64,000 bases of DNA, taken from NCBI GenBank assembly GCA_045226015.1, contig JBGVBY010000013.1, positions 186,001 through 250,000 on the forward strand, written 5' to 3'. This DNA comes from UBA2450 sp045226015. GTDB lineage: Bacteria > Bacillota_I > Bacilli_A > RFN20 > CAG-826. Of the stretch, positions 8,807-16,384 are shown piece by piece. The notes beneath the pieces were generated by a model. It worked only from the letters and a program-made list of their open reading frames with translations, was not told the DNA's origin and searched no databases. The translations under genes were made by a program, and so were the position numbers. Each line of letters opens with the position of its first letter. The stretch's first letter is position 1.

Positions 8807-8818
8807 TCCGTTCGGAAA
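8807..8818. promoter_or_regulatory. Second inverted repeat in the XRE-glmM leader
   Basis: TTCCG-TT-CGGAA is a perfect 12-bp inverted repeat 13 bp before the start codon, just ahead of the GTGAGGA ribosome site. It could be a second operator or a small RNA stem. It stands out against very AT-rich surroundings. Confidence 0.35.
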
Positions 8819-8831
8819 GTGAGGATTATTC

Positions 8832-10469
8832 ATGACAATATCTGAAAAAATTACACATTTAAGAATTGTTAACAACATTTCTCAAGAGAAGCTTGCTTCC
8901 TTGCTTAATGTTACTAGACAAAGCATTTCCAAGTGGGAAAGTGGTGAATCATTGCCACAAATCGATAAGGTTCAAGAAATTTGCGAACTCTTTAAGATTT
9001 CCGCTGATGAATTGCTTAATGACAAAATTGTTATTCACCGTGGACAAAAACTCAAAATGAGTATCGGTGAAGACATTAAAACCAAATACTTTGGTACAGA
9101 TGGTTTCAGAGGAGAAACAAACAAAGTATTAACATGTGATCATGCTTATAAAATCGGTAGATTCTTAGGCTGGTTCTATGGAAATCCTAAATTCAACTCC
9201 CAAAAACCTGGCTATAGACCAAGAGTTGTAATCGGTAAAGACACACGTAGATCATCCTATATGTTAGAATACGCGGTTGCTGCTGGCTTAGCTGCTAGTG
9301 GTGCAGATGTCTCTTTACTCCATGTTACAACCACTCCAAGTGTCGCCTTTGTCATTAGACAAGACTGCTTCGATTGTGGTGTAATGATTACCGCTTCTCA
9401 TAACCCATTCTACGATAATGGTATTAAAGTCCTTAACTGTAATGGTGAAAAACTTGAAGACGCAGTTGCTTTCTTAGCCGAAGCTTACATCGATGGCGAT
9501 TTAAAGAAACTCGGTGTTGAAGGTAATGACCTCCCATTTGCAGAAAGAGGAGATATCGGTTCTATCACTGATTATAGCAGTGGCCGTAACCGTTATATTG
9601 CTTACTTAATCTCCTTAGCAAGACACTCCATGAAAGACCTTAAGATTGGTTTAGATACCGCTAACGGTGCTTCCTGGATGATTGCTAAGAGTGTCTTTGA
9701 TGCTCTAGGAGCACAAACATTTGTTATTAATAACAATCCTGATGGATTAAACATTAATCTTGATGCAGGAAGTACTCATATTGAGAAGTTCTGCAAATTC
9801 GTTAAAGATAACAAACTTGATCTCGGCTTTGCTTTTGACGGTGACGCTGATAGATGTATCGCTGTAGATGAAAACGGCAAAGAAGTTGACGGAGATAAGA
9901 TTATGTATCTCTTGTCTTTAAAGCTTAAAGATGAAGGCTGTTTAGAAAAAGACACATTAGTCACCACAGTTATGTCCAATAGTGGTCTCACAAAAGCCCT
10001 TAAACAAGTTGGAATTAGTAATGTCCAAACTAAAGTTGGTGATAGATTCGTCTTTGAAAAGATGCAACAAGAAGGTTATTCCTTAGGTGGAGAACAATCC
10101 GGTCACGTTATTATTAAGAAATACGCGACTACAGGTGATGGTGTATTGACCGCGATCATGGTTACTGAGACTGTTCTTGACCGTAAAGAAAAACTCTCTA
10201 AACTCGTTGCACCTGTTAAACTCTTACCACAAATTACTAAGAATGTTCGTGTAACGAACAAAGCGGCAGTTGTCGCCGATGAAGCTGTTCAAGCTAAATT
10301 CAAAGAAGTTAACGAAGAAATCGGTGATGATGGTAGAGCTCTTCTTAGACAAAGTGGTACTGAACCAGTGGTTAGAATTATGATCGAACTCGATAGCAAA
10401 GAAAAATGTGAAGAATATATCGATCGTATCTATAACGTTATTAAGAAAAGAGGATACATTTGTGAGTAA
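8832..10469 (+). CDS. XRE-type DNA-binding domain fused to phosphoglucosamine mutase
   Basis: One continuous 545-residue frame. Residues 7-61 are an XRE/HTH_3 domain (ISQEKLASLLNVTRQSISKWESGESLPQI). Residues 85-540 are a complete alpha-D-phosphohexomutase of the GlmM type: YFGTDGFRG, the phosphoserine loop TASHNP (Ser189), the metal site DGDADR (337-342), the sugar site GGEQSGH, and the phosphate loop RQSGTEP. GlmM makes glucosamine-1-phosphate from glucosamine-6-phosphate for cell-wall UDP-GlcNAc. Family members are normally about 450 residues with no DNA-binding domain. An internal ATG at 9057 could give a GlmM-only form but lacks a good ribosome site, whereas 8832 has GTGAGGA. Its partner genes are a GlmU-like protein and nagB. 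It may sense amino-sugar phosphate and control transcription. Confidence 0.88.
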   Translation: MTISEKITHLRIVNNISQEKLASLLNVTRQSISKWESGESLPQIDKVQEICELFKISADELLNDKIVIHRGQKLKMSIGEDIKTKYFGTDGFRGETNKVLTCDHAYKIGRFLGWFYGNPKFNSQKPGYRPRVVIGKDTRRSSYMLEYAVAAGLAASGADVSLLHVTTTPSVAFVIRQDCFDCGVMITASHNPFYDNGIKVLNCNGEKLEDAVAFLAEAYIDGDLKKLGVEGNDLPFAERGDIGSITDYSSGRNRYIAYLISLARHSMKDLKIGLDTANGASWMIAKSVFDALGAQTFVINNNPDGLNINLDAGSTHIEKFCKFVKDNKLDLGFAFDGDADRCIAVDENGKEVDGDKIMYLLSLKLKDEGCLEKDTLVTTVMSNSGLTKALKQVGISNVQTKVGDRFVFEKMQQEGYSLGGEQSGHVIIKKYATTGDGVLTAIMVTETVLDRKEKLSKLVAPVKLLPQITKNVRVTNKAAVVADEAVQAKFKEVNEEIGDDGRALLRQSGTEPVVRIMIELDSKEKCEEYIDRIYNVIKKRGYICE

Positions 10470-11133
10470 ATTAAGTGTTAAAACCAAAGATTTATTTTCT
10501 ACAGATTGCCCTTTCTTAAAAGAAGTCTTTGAAAAGAGTGAATATCCTTGGGAAATTCTTCCTCAAATCAAAGAAATCGTCGCCAAAGTGATGGAAACCG
10601 GTTTAGAAGGTTATCACTTTATCGAAGAAGGAATCCTTGTTGGAGAAAACGTTAAAATCGCAAAAACTGCGACAATTGAAGCTCCTGCTATTATCGGTAA
10701 AGATACCGAACTTAGACCAGGTGCATTCTTACGTGGTAATGTGATCATCGGTGAGAAATGTGTTATCGGTAATTCTTCAGAATTAAAGAACTCAATCTTA
10801 CTCAATCACGTCCAAGTTCCTCACTACAATTATGTTGGCGATTCCATCTTAGGTGATTACGCACATATGGGTGCAGGCTCAATTCTTTCTAACTTAAAAA
10901 GTGGTGGTAAAAATGTTGTTATCCACGCTGATAAAGAATATGAAACCGGTTTAAGAAAAATCGGTGGCTTCTTAGCGGAACACGCTGATATTGGCTGTGG
11001 TAGTGTTCTTAATCCAGGAACTGTTATCGGAAAGAATACACAAGTCTATCCACTTAGTATGCTTAGGGGCGCCTTCCCAAGCGACAGCATCGTTAAATCT
11101 CAAAAGAATGTTGTCGAAAAAAGGCCAGAATAA
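10462..11133 (+). CDS. GlmU-like left-handed beta-helix acyltransferase domain protein
   Basis: A protein of 223 residues from a GTG start at 10462, preceded by AGAGG; it overlaps the previous gene by 8 bp, so the two are translationally coupled. A helical N-terminus (about 1-50) is followed by hexapeptide-repeat strands (VGENVKIAKTATIEAPAIIGKDTELRPGAFLRGNVIIGEKCVIG) forming a left-handed beta-helix like the C-terminal half of GlmU. HMGAGSILSN and GCGSVLNPGTVIGKNTQVYP also fit GlmU. There is no nucleotidyltransferase domain. Next to a glucosamine-phosphate mutase it may acetylate glucosamine-1-phosphate. Databases often name such stand-alone proteins UDP-GlcNAc pyrophosphorylase, which the missing domain does not support. 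Confidence 0.75.
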   Translation: MSKLSVKTKDLFSTDCPFLKEVFEKSEYPWEILPQIKEIVAKVMETGLEGYHFIEEGILVGENVKIAKTATIEAPAIIGKDTELRPGAFLRGNVIIGEKCVIGNSSELKNSILLNHVQVPHYNYVGDSILGDYAHMGAGSILSNLKSGGKNVVIHADKEYETGLRKIGGFLAEHADIGCGSVLNPGTVIGKNTQVYPLSMLRGAFPSDSIVKSQKNVVEKRPE

Positions 11134-11163
11134 TTATTTATAATTAAAGGAGAAAATATAATT

Positions 11164-11886
11164 ATGAAAGTTGTTGTTGGAAGCAATGAAGAAATTTCCA
11201 AGTTAATTGCAGAAGAATTCATTAAACAAGTCAATGCAAAACCAAACTCAGTTTTAGGCTTAGCGACCGGTACTTCACCATTACAAGTTTACGCAAACTT
11301 AGTCAAAGCCAACAAAGAAGGTAGAGTTTCCTTCAAGAATGTTGCTACATTTAACCTCGATGAATACATCGGATTAGACGGCACACACAATCAATCCTAT
11401 CGTTATTTCATGAATGACAATTTATTTGATCACATTGACATCGATAAGAGCAAAACCCACGTCTTAAAAGGTGTTGGAGACTATTTAGCGTATGCTAAAC
11501 AATACGATGATGAAATCGCTTCCTTTGGAGGAATCGATCTACAAATCTTAGGTATTGGTAGTGATGGCCACATCGCCTTTAACGAACCAGGCACCTCTTT
11601 TGATAGCCTAACTCACGTTGCTGAACTCGCAGAAAGCACAATCGTTGATAACTCCAGATTATTCAACGACATCTCTGAAGTTCCTACTAAAGCTGTCACA
11701 ATGGGTCTTAAGAGCATTATGAATGCTAGAAAAATCGTCTTAATCGCTACTGGTAAGAATAAGGCTAAAGCCATTAAAGACTTACTCCAAGGTGAAAAGA
11801 CCGAAGAAGTCCCATGTTCCATTCTTCAAGATCACCCAGATTGCACAATCTACGTTGATGAAGATGCCTACTCTTTAGTTAAATAA
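11164..11886 (+). CDS. nagB: Glucosamine-6-phosphate deaminase
   Basis: Converts glucosamine-6-phosphate to fructose-6-phosphate and ammonia, the catabolic exit from amino sugars. At 240 residues it matches the short NagB form of Gram-positive bacteria. Motifs: GLATGTSPLQVY near the start, NLDEYIGL with the catalytic aspartate, and GIGSDGHIAFNEPGTSFDS. AAAGGAG lies 9 bp before the ATG. It is third in the operon after XRE-GlmM and the GlmU-like gene. One transcript therefore covers both the route into cell-wall precursors and the route out to glycolysis from glucosamine-6-phosphate. Confidence 0.96.
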   Translation: MKVVVGSNEEISKLIAEEFIKQVNAKPNSVLGLATGTSPLQVYANLVKANKEGRVSFKNVATFNLDEYIGLDGTHNQSYRYFMNDNLFDHIDIDKSKTHVLKGVGDYLAYAKQYDDEIASFGGIDLQILGIGSDGHIAFNEPGTSFDSLTHVAELAESTIVDNSRLFNDISEVPTKAVTMGLKSIMNARKIVLIATGKNKAKAIKDLLQGEKTEEVPCSILQDHPDCTIYVDEDAYSLVK

Positions 11887-11908
11887 GGTTAAAGGACAAT
11901 AATTAAAT

Positions 11909-11935
11909 AAGGTGGAAAAATATTTTCCGCCTTTT
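11909..11935 (+). terminator. Rho-independent terminator after nagB
   Basis: AAGGTGGAAAA pairs with TTTTCCGCCTT (one G-U pair, 2-nt loop), followed by Ts. It closes the amino-sugar operon and abuts the -10 box of the next gene. Confidence 0.85.
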
Positions 11936-11948
11936 TATAATGTTTTTA

Positions 11949-12731
11949 ATGAAAAAGATTAAGAAGCTATCTTACATTCATGATTTAGGTGGAATTAACA
12001 CTTCTAATTTGAGGTACTTAAAACACGGTCTTCTTTTTCGTTCGTCTAATTTATCCAAGATAGATGAAGAAGGCTTAGATGTTCTTGTCAATCAATATAA
12101 CATTAAAAATGTTATTGATTTAAGAACTGAAGACGAAATTAGTCAACAACCAGAAGACTTTGTCTCCTCAAAACTTAACTATCTTCATATGCCAAGTCTG
12201 ACTAATGAAGAAAATCCAGCGGTTAATCGATTAAACAGAATGGACATCTTAACTGATTTAATCAAACTCCCTGGTGGAGTTAAGGCTCACATGAAGAATT
12301 TATATCGAATTTTAGTGAGTTCAGAAAGAAGTAGAAACGTCTATCGTAAATTCTTTAATATGCTTCTTCATAACGACAATAACGAAGCTTATTTATTTCA
12401 CTGCACTCAAGGGAAAGATCGTACAGGAGTGCTTTTATATCTACTTTTAGTAGTGTTAGGGGTTTCCTCTCAAAGAGCGATTACTACTTATCTATCTTTT
12501 AATAGTCGTACAAGATTTAAGAGAATTGCAATTTTCTTAGGGATGAATATTGCGGTTTCTCCAAGAAAAGCAGTGGCTCTAAACAGGTGCTTAACCGCAA
12601 AAAGAATATATATTCATTCCGCTATTGATGAAATTAATGTAAAATTTGGTGGAATCAATAATTACATAAGAGAAGAATTAGGCTTAAGTGAAGATGATGT
12701 TGCTTTACTTAGGAAGAAATATGTCAAATAA
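11949..12731 (+). CDS. Tyrosine/serine phosphatase of the Y_phosphatase3 type
   Basis: Cysteine-based phosphatase of about 260 residues. The active-site loop HCTQGKDRTGVLLYLLL matches the HCxxGKDRT form found in PtpB-like phosphatases (PF13350). The N-terminal RDLGG-like segment (IHDLGGINT), LRYLKHGLLFRSSNL, and NVIDLRTEDEI are also typical. These enzymes can act on phosphotyrosine, phosphoserine or phosphoinositides, so the substrate is open. TATAAT at 11936-11941 is 7 bp before the ATG at 11949 with no ribosome site, suggesting a leaderless mRNA; an ATG at 11940 overlaps the box and is less likely. The DAG kinase-like gene follows by 14 bp. Confidence 0.85.
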   Translation: MKKIKKLSYIHDLGGINTSNLRYLKHGLLFRSSNLSKIDEEGLDVLVNQYNIKNVIDLRTEDEISQQPEDFVSSKLNYLHMPSLTNEENPAVNRLNRMDILTDLIKLPGGVKAHMKNLYRILVSSERSRNVYRKFFNMLLHNDNNEAYLFHCTQGKDRTGVLLYLLLVVLGVSSQRAITTYLSFNSRTRFKRIAIFLGMNIAVSPRKAVALNRCLTAKRIYIHSAIDEINVKFGGINNYIREELGLSEDDVALLRKKYVK

Positions 12732-12745
12732 GGAGAATAAGGGAC

Positions 12746-13705
12746 ATGAAACATTTGATTATTGTTAACAGCAAAGCTGGACAAGAAAAAAATCTCGAAG
12801 AATTCAAAAAGAAAGTTGCTTCTGACTTTAAAGGATTAGACTTTGAAATATATGAAACAACTGGACCAAGAAGTGTCATTCCATTTTTAAAAGAATATTT
12901 AGGAAAAAGTAAAGACACAGTGAGAGTGTATGCTTGTGGTGGTGACGGCACAATTCATGAAGTAGTGAATGCGATCGTCGGACATAAAAACGTTGAACTC
13001 GCTGTTTTAGCGGTCGGTACTGGTAATGACTTTGTCAAGATCTATTCCGAAAGCAAAGATTATGACGACATCGTCAAAAATAAGAGTGGCGCTAATAGAT
13101 TCCAAGACTTCAAAGCCTTAATTAACGGCAAAGTCGAAGAAATTGACTTAAGCAAAATGACTGGCGAAAGTATGAAAGAACCATGGTATTCCATTAACGT
13201 CATTAACTTTGGTTTCGATGCGATTGTCGGTGCTAAAGGAAACGAAAATAAGCTCAAAGGAAGAAAGAATCCTTATGGTCCTAGAGCAATTATTCCTGCA
13301 ATCATCGGTGGTAGATTCAATAAAATCATCGTTAAGGCTGATGGAGAGCAACTCAATAAGAAGAGAATGCTTTTAGCATCATTAGCCCAAGGACAATGGG
13401 TTGGTGGACAATATCACGCTTCTCCTAAGAGTGATAACACCGATGGATTAATCGATGTTATGTTACTTAGATGCATGTCATTCTTAAGATTAATGGTTCA
13501 ATATTTTGGTAGATACCAAAAAGGTGAACACATGGATAATCCAAAACTCATGAAACGCATTGTTTATAGAAGAGCTAAAGAAATTGAAATCATCGGTAAC
13601 AAAGATATTGATATCTGTGTTGATGGCGAAATCGTTAGAGGCAAGACCTTCAAAGTTGAAGTTATGCCTAAAGCCCTTAAATTTGTCGTTCCAAACAATA
13701 AATAA
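12746..13705 (+). CDS. Diacylglycerol kinase-like lipid kinase (YegS/DgkB family)
   Basis: A protein of 319 residues with the DAGK catalytic fold: IVNSKAGQEK at the start, the nucleotide-binding ACGGDGTIHEVVN (about 58-70), and AVGTGNDFVK. NFGFDAIVGAKGN and the C-terminal DICVDGEIVRGKTFKVEVMPKALKF match the same family. It probably phosphorylates diacylglycerol or a related lipid at the inner membrane face, returning it to phospholipid synthesis. TAAGGAG is the ribosome site. The next gene, a PlsC acyltransferase, starts 2 bp after the stop, so the two form a lipid pair. Confidence 0.9.
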   Translation: MKHLIIVNSKAGQEKNLEEFKKKVASDFKGLDFEIYETTGPRSVIPFLKEYLGKSKDTVRVYACGGDGTIHEVVNAIVGHKNVELAVLAVGTGNDFVKIYSESKDYDDIVKNKSGANRFQDFKALINGKVEEIDLSKMTGESMKEPWYSINVINFGFDAIVGAKGNENKLKGRKNPYGPRAIIPAIIGGRFNKIIVKADGEQLNKKRMLLASLAQGQWVGGQYHASPKSDNTDGLIDVMLLRCMSFLRLMVQYFGRYQKGEHMDNPKLMKRIVYRRAKEIEIIGNKDIDICVDGEIVRGKTFKVEVMPKALKFVVPNNK

Positions 13706-13707
13706 TT

Positions 13708-14517
13708 ATGATTATTGAGGCACTCATTGTTTTAATTGATTTCGCGTTTACCGCGTTATTAACCTTAACATTACCTTTAGGTAAAGGTTATCATTATTGG
13801 GTGCCTTTTCTATTCCTTATAATTGGTTATATTGTCGGGGTAGCGTTAACTTGGCTTATTTTGACTGCCTTTGCAATGCCATTTAAAAAGGATAAATACT
13901 ATAAGAAACCCAATAAATGGGCAAATTTCTTATTAACAGAATCTATTACTTATATAGATAATCACGCGAGAGCAAAAATTATCTATCGTTCTAAAATGGA
14001 ACTTCCAAAAGAAAGATACCTTCTCGTCTGTAATCATCGTAGCAAGTTCGATCCGATGTTACTCACTAAGTTATATGGTCATAAAGGCTTATCCTTTATC
14101 TCTAAGCCCACTAACTTCAAGATTCCTCTTGGTGGTCACTTCATGAAAGCAAGCTGCTATCAATCGATTGACCGTTACGACAAGTTGAAGTCCTTAGAAG
14201 TGATGAACGAGGCTTCTAGACTAGTTTCTGAGGGTTTAACAAGCATTGGAGTGTTCCCGGAAGGAACAAGAAGTGAAGATAATAACTTACATGAATTCCA
14301 CGAAGGCGTCTTCTCCATCGCTAAAAAGACTAATTGTCCGATTGTAGTGGTGACACTTGATGGAACCGAAAACATCCATTCAAACTTCCCACTTCATCGC
14401 ACAAAAGTATATATGGATATGATTGAAGTTCTTTATCCAAGCGATTATCAAAACATGATCGTTAAAGAGATTAGCGACCATGTTCATGATAAGATGCTAG
14501 AATCATTAGGAAAATAA
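13708..14517 (+). CDS. plsC: 1-acyl-sn-glycerol-3-phosphate acyltransferase
   Basis: A protein of 269 residues with two N-terminal hydrophobic helices (about 1-52), then the acyltransferase block with the catalytic HX4D motif as NHRSKFDPM and the phosphate-binding FPEGTRSEDN. SFISKPTNFKIPLGGHFMK is also typical. PlsC adds the second acyl chain to lysophosphatidate to make phosphatidate. It lies 2 bp behind the lipid kinase gene, which also yields phosphatidate, so both feed the same pool. The unit ends at a strong bidirectional terminator. Confidence 0.9.
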   Translation: MIIEALIVLIDFAFTALLTLTLPLGKGYHYWVPFLFLIIGYIVGVALTWLILTAFAMPFKKDKYYKKPNKWANFLLTESITYIDNHARAKIIYRSKMELPKERYLLVCNHRSKFDPMLLTKLYGHKGLSFISKPTNFKIPLGGHFMKASCYQSIDRYDKLKSLEVMNEASRLVSEGLTSIGVFPEGTRSEDNNLHEFHEGVFSIAKKTNCPIVVVTLDGTENIHSNFPLHRTKVYMDMIEVLYPSDYQNMIVKEISDHVHDKMLESLGK

Positions 14518-14542
14518 AAAGGGGTAAACCCCTTTTCTTTTT
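14517..14542. terminator. Bidirectional terminator
   Basis: AAAAGGGG-TAAA-CCCCTTTT perfect hairpin between convergent plsC and the ABC permease gene, with Ts on the right and As on the left. Confidence 0.9.
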
Positions 14543-15359
14543 ACTTAATATCTCTCTTCTTGAAGAGTGCTAATCCGCTAAAGAAGAAGATTGCAGCCCA
14601 TCCAAGTGGGACCAATATACCTGCAGCAATCATATCTCCAGATTGTTTATATGGTTCAGCAATAAGTCCACCTAAACTATTAATTAATGACATTACATCA
14701 TTGGAGTAGAATCCTGGCATATAAAGTGGATTAATCCACATTGACCAATGATTAACTGACAAGTTTGATTTAGACAAGCTTGCTAAGAACGCAATTAGCG
14801 GAATATATGTGAGCATAACTAGAAGGACTACAACAATTGGGATTGATCCTCCGATAGATCTCAACAAAGTTGCAAAGAAGATTGATAATGCGGTCAAGAA
14901 TACGTAGGAACAAACAACATATACTATGTATAATCCTGCAAAAGAAGCGAAGTGAGCAGGTAAAGTGCTGAAATCAAATCCTCTAATTCCATCATAAACA
15001 ACACCTATAAGCACCATGATAGCGCTATAACCTATCGCTAAGATAAATGTGAAGATTAAACCAGTAATAAATAAGCCTAAATAAAGCTTACTCTTGCTAA
15101 TTCCGGCAATAATTTTGTTTCTAATTGTACCAAAGGTAAATTCACCTACAGTGAAAACAATTAAGTTAATTGGGATAGTCAAACCGAAGTTGCTACCTAA
15201 GTTTGTGCTGGTTAAGAATGCATTAGTGGTGCTTAGTGATTTTGACGCATAGTTGATAAGCGATAATAAAATCGCTAAAGAAACACCAATAATACAAGTA
15301 ATAAGGAATGTCTTATCTCTAAATAATTTGAATAATGAGGATTTAATAATGTTAATCAT
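14541..15359 (-). CDS. ABC-2 type transporter permease
   Basis: A protein of about 272 residues with six hydrophobic segments, a small GTIRNKIIAGISKSKLYLG cytoplasmic motif, and a long extracytoplasmic loop near the end. It fits ABC-2 permeases of BcrB/NatB-like exporters. The start is placed at 15359, which has GGAGG 8 bp upstream and overlaps the ATPase stop codon by 8 bp (ATGATTAA); an upstream in-frame ATG lies within the ATPase gene. With the ATPase it forms a two-component exporter, perhaps for peptides, antibiotics or lipids; the substrate is unknown. Confidence 0.85.
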   Translation of the reverse strand: MINIIKSSLFKLFRDKTFLITCIIGVSLAILLSLINYASKSLSTTNAFLTSTNLGSNFGLTIPINLIVFTVGEFTFGTIRNKIIAGISKSKLYLGLFITGLIFTFILAIGYSAIMVLIGVVYDGIRGFDFSTLPAHFASFAGLYIVYVVCSYVFLTALSIFFATLLRSIGGSIPIVVVLLVMLTYIPLIAFLASLSKSNLSVNHWSMWINPLYMPGFYSNDVMSLINSLGGLIAEPYKQSGDMIAAGILVPLGWAAIFFFSGLALFKKRDIK

Positions 15360-16269
15360 TTTTAATACCTCCAATCAAATTGAGATAGTATTCTTCAACA
15401 CTCATTTCGGTGGTGCGAATATCACTAATTTCAATTCCTTTTTTCTCAAGTTTGACTAATAAGTCAACTGGCTTAATTGTATCATAAATTCTTATAGAAT
15501 TTGTTGAGACCAATAAGTCTTTACATCCGATTTCATTAAGAACTTTTTCAAGTTTATTAACATCTTGATAACGGATATCAATTCCGCGTTTACATTCATT
15601 GATTAAATCTTCGGCGGAAATTTCTTTAAGTAAATGCCCGTGAGAGATAAATCCATAGTAAGAAGCGACTTTCTCTAATTCAGAAAGAATATGACTAGAA
15701 ATCAAGAAAGTAATGCCTTTTCTATTAAGATTAATAATTAATTCTCTTAACTCGGCAACTCCACTTGGATCAAGTCCATTCATAGGTTCATCTAAGAACA
15801 TAAGATCTGGTTTGTTTAGTAAAAGAAGCGCAATTCCTAATCTTTGTCTCATACCTAAAGAGAAATTACCAGCTTTCTTTTTACCAGTATCTTCTAGACC
15901 AACGCTTTTCAAAGCGTCATCAATTACTTGTTTTGAATCTTTGATGCCGTAATATAAGCAAGCATATTTAAGATTTTGTCTAGCAGTCATTGATGGTACT
16001 AATGATGGAGCTTCAACAATTGCAGATATCTTCTTTCTAATTCCATAGATTTTTCTATCCTTAAAGTTGGTGTCATATAAAGAATATTCACCAGAAGTAG
16101 GATTAGCTAAACCCATTAATAAGCGGATAATAGTGGTTTTACCACTTCCGTTTTCTCCAACGAATCCATAAACGGATCCTTGAGGAATATGCATGTTTAC
16201 TTTATTAACGGCGTAGAAATTGCTGCCATATCTTTTAGATAAGTCATGTGTTTCAACAACGTTTTTCAT
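15352..16269 (-). CDS. ABC transporter ATP-binding protein (BcrA-like)
   Basis: A 305-residue ATPase: Walker A GENGSGKTT (about 39-47), the Q-loop region IVEAPSLVPSMTARQNL, signature LSLGMRQRLGIA, and Walker B LMFLDEPMNGLDP, with SSHILSE as the switch. The C-terminal extension ending DIRTTEMSVEEYYLNLIGG is common in bacitracin/lantibiotic exporter ATPases. The start has GGAGGTAT upstream. It is translationally coupled to the permease and no regulator or substrate gene is adjacent, so its role as a drug or peptide exporter is family-based. Confidence 0.92.
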   Translation of the reverse strand: MKNVVETHDLSKRYGSNFYAVNKVNMHIPQGSVYGFVGENGSGKTTIIRLLMGLANPTSGEYSLYDTNFKDRKIYGIRKKISAIVEAPSLVPSMTARQNLKYACLYYGIKDSKQVIDDALKSVGLEDTGKKKAGNFSLGMRQRLGIALLLLNKPDLMFLDEPMNGLDPSGVAELRELIINLNRKGITFLISSHILSELEKVASYYGFISHGHLLKEISAEDLINECKRGIDIRYQDVNKLEKVLNEIGCKDLLVSTNSIRIYDTIKPVDLLVKLEKKGIEISDIRTTEMSVEEYYLNLIGGIKND

Positions 16270-16332
16270 AATATACCTCCGTGTAATAGTATACTCATAA
16301 GTAAATAAAATTTAAGTAAAATCACAAAAACG

Positions 16333-16361
16333 TTGAATGATTTTTAATCATTAACTAAAAT
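16333..16361 (+). promoter_or_regulatory. Sigma-70-type promoter with palindromic spacer
   Basis: TTGAAT (16333-16338), a 17-bp spacer and TAAAAT (16356-16361) precede the membrane protein gene at 16385. The spacer region contains a perfect inverted repeat AATGATT-TTT-AATCATT (16336-16352), a plausible repressor site. The regulator is unknown. Confidence 0.6.
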
Positions 16362-16384
16362 AATCAATTAGAGGAAAAATTTAT

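Noticed and set aside
8832..9057. XRE domain as a separate small regulator gene ahead of glmM
   Set aside because: There is no stop codon between the domains, and the ATG at 9057 has no ribosome site, so a single fusion protein is the simpler reading.
12724..12951. Open frame on the minus strand under the lipid kinase gene
   Set aside because: It is antisense to a well-supported DAGK domain and has no family features or ribosome site.
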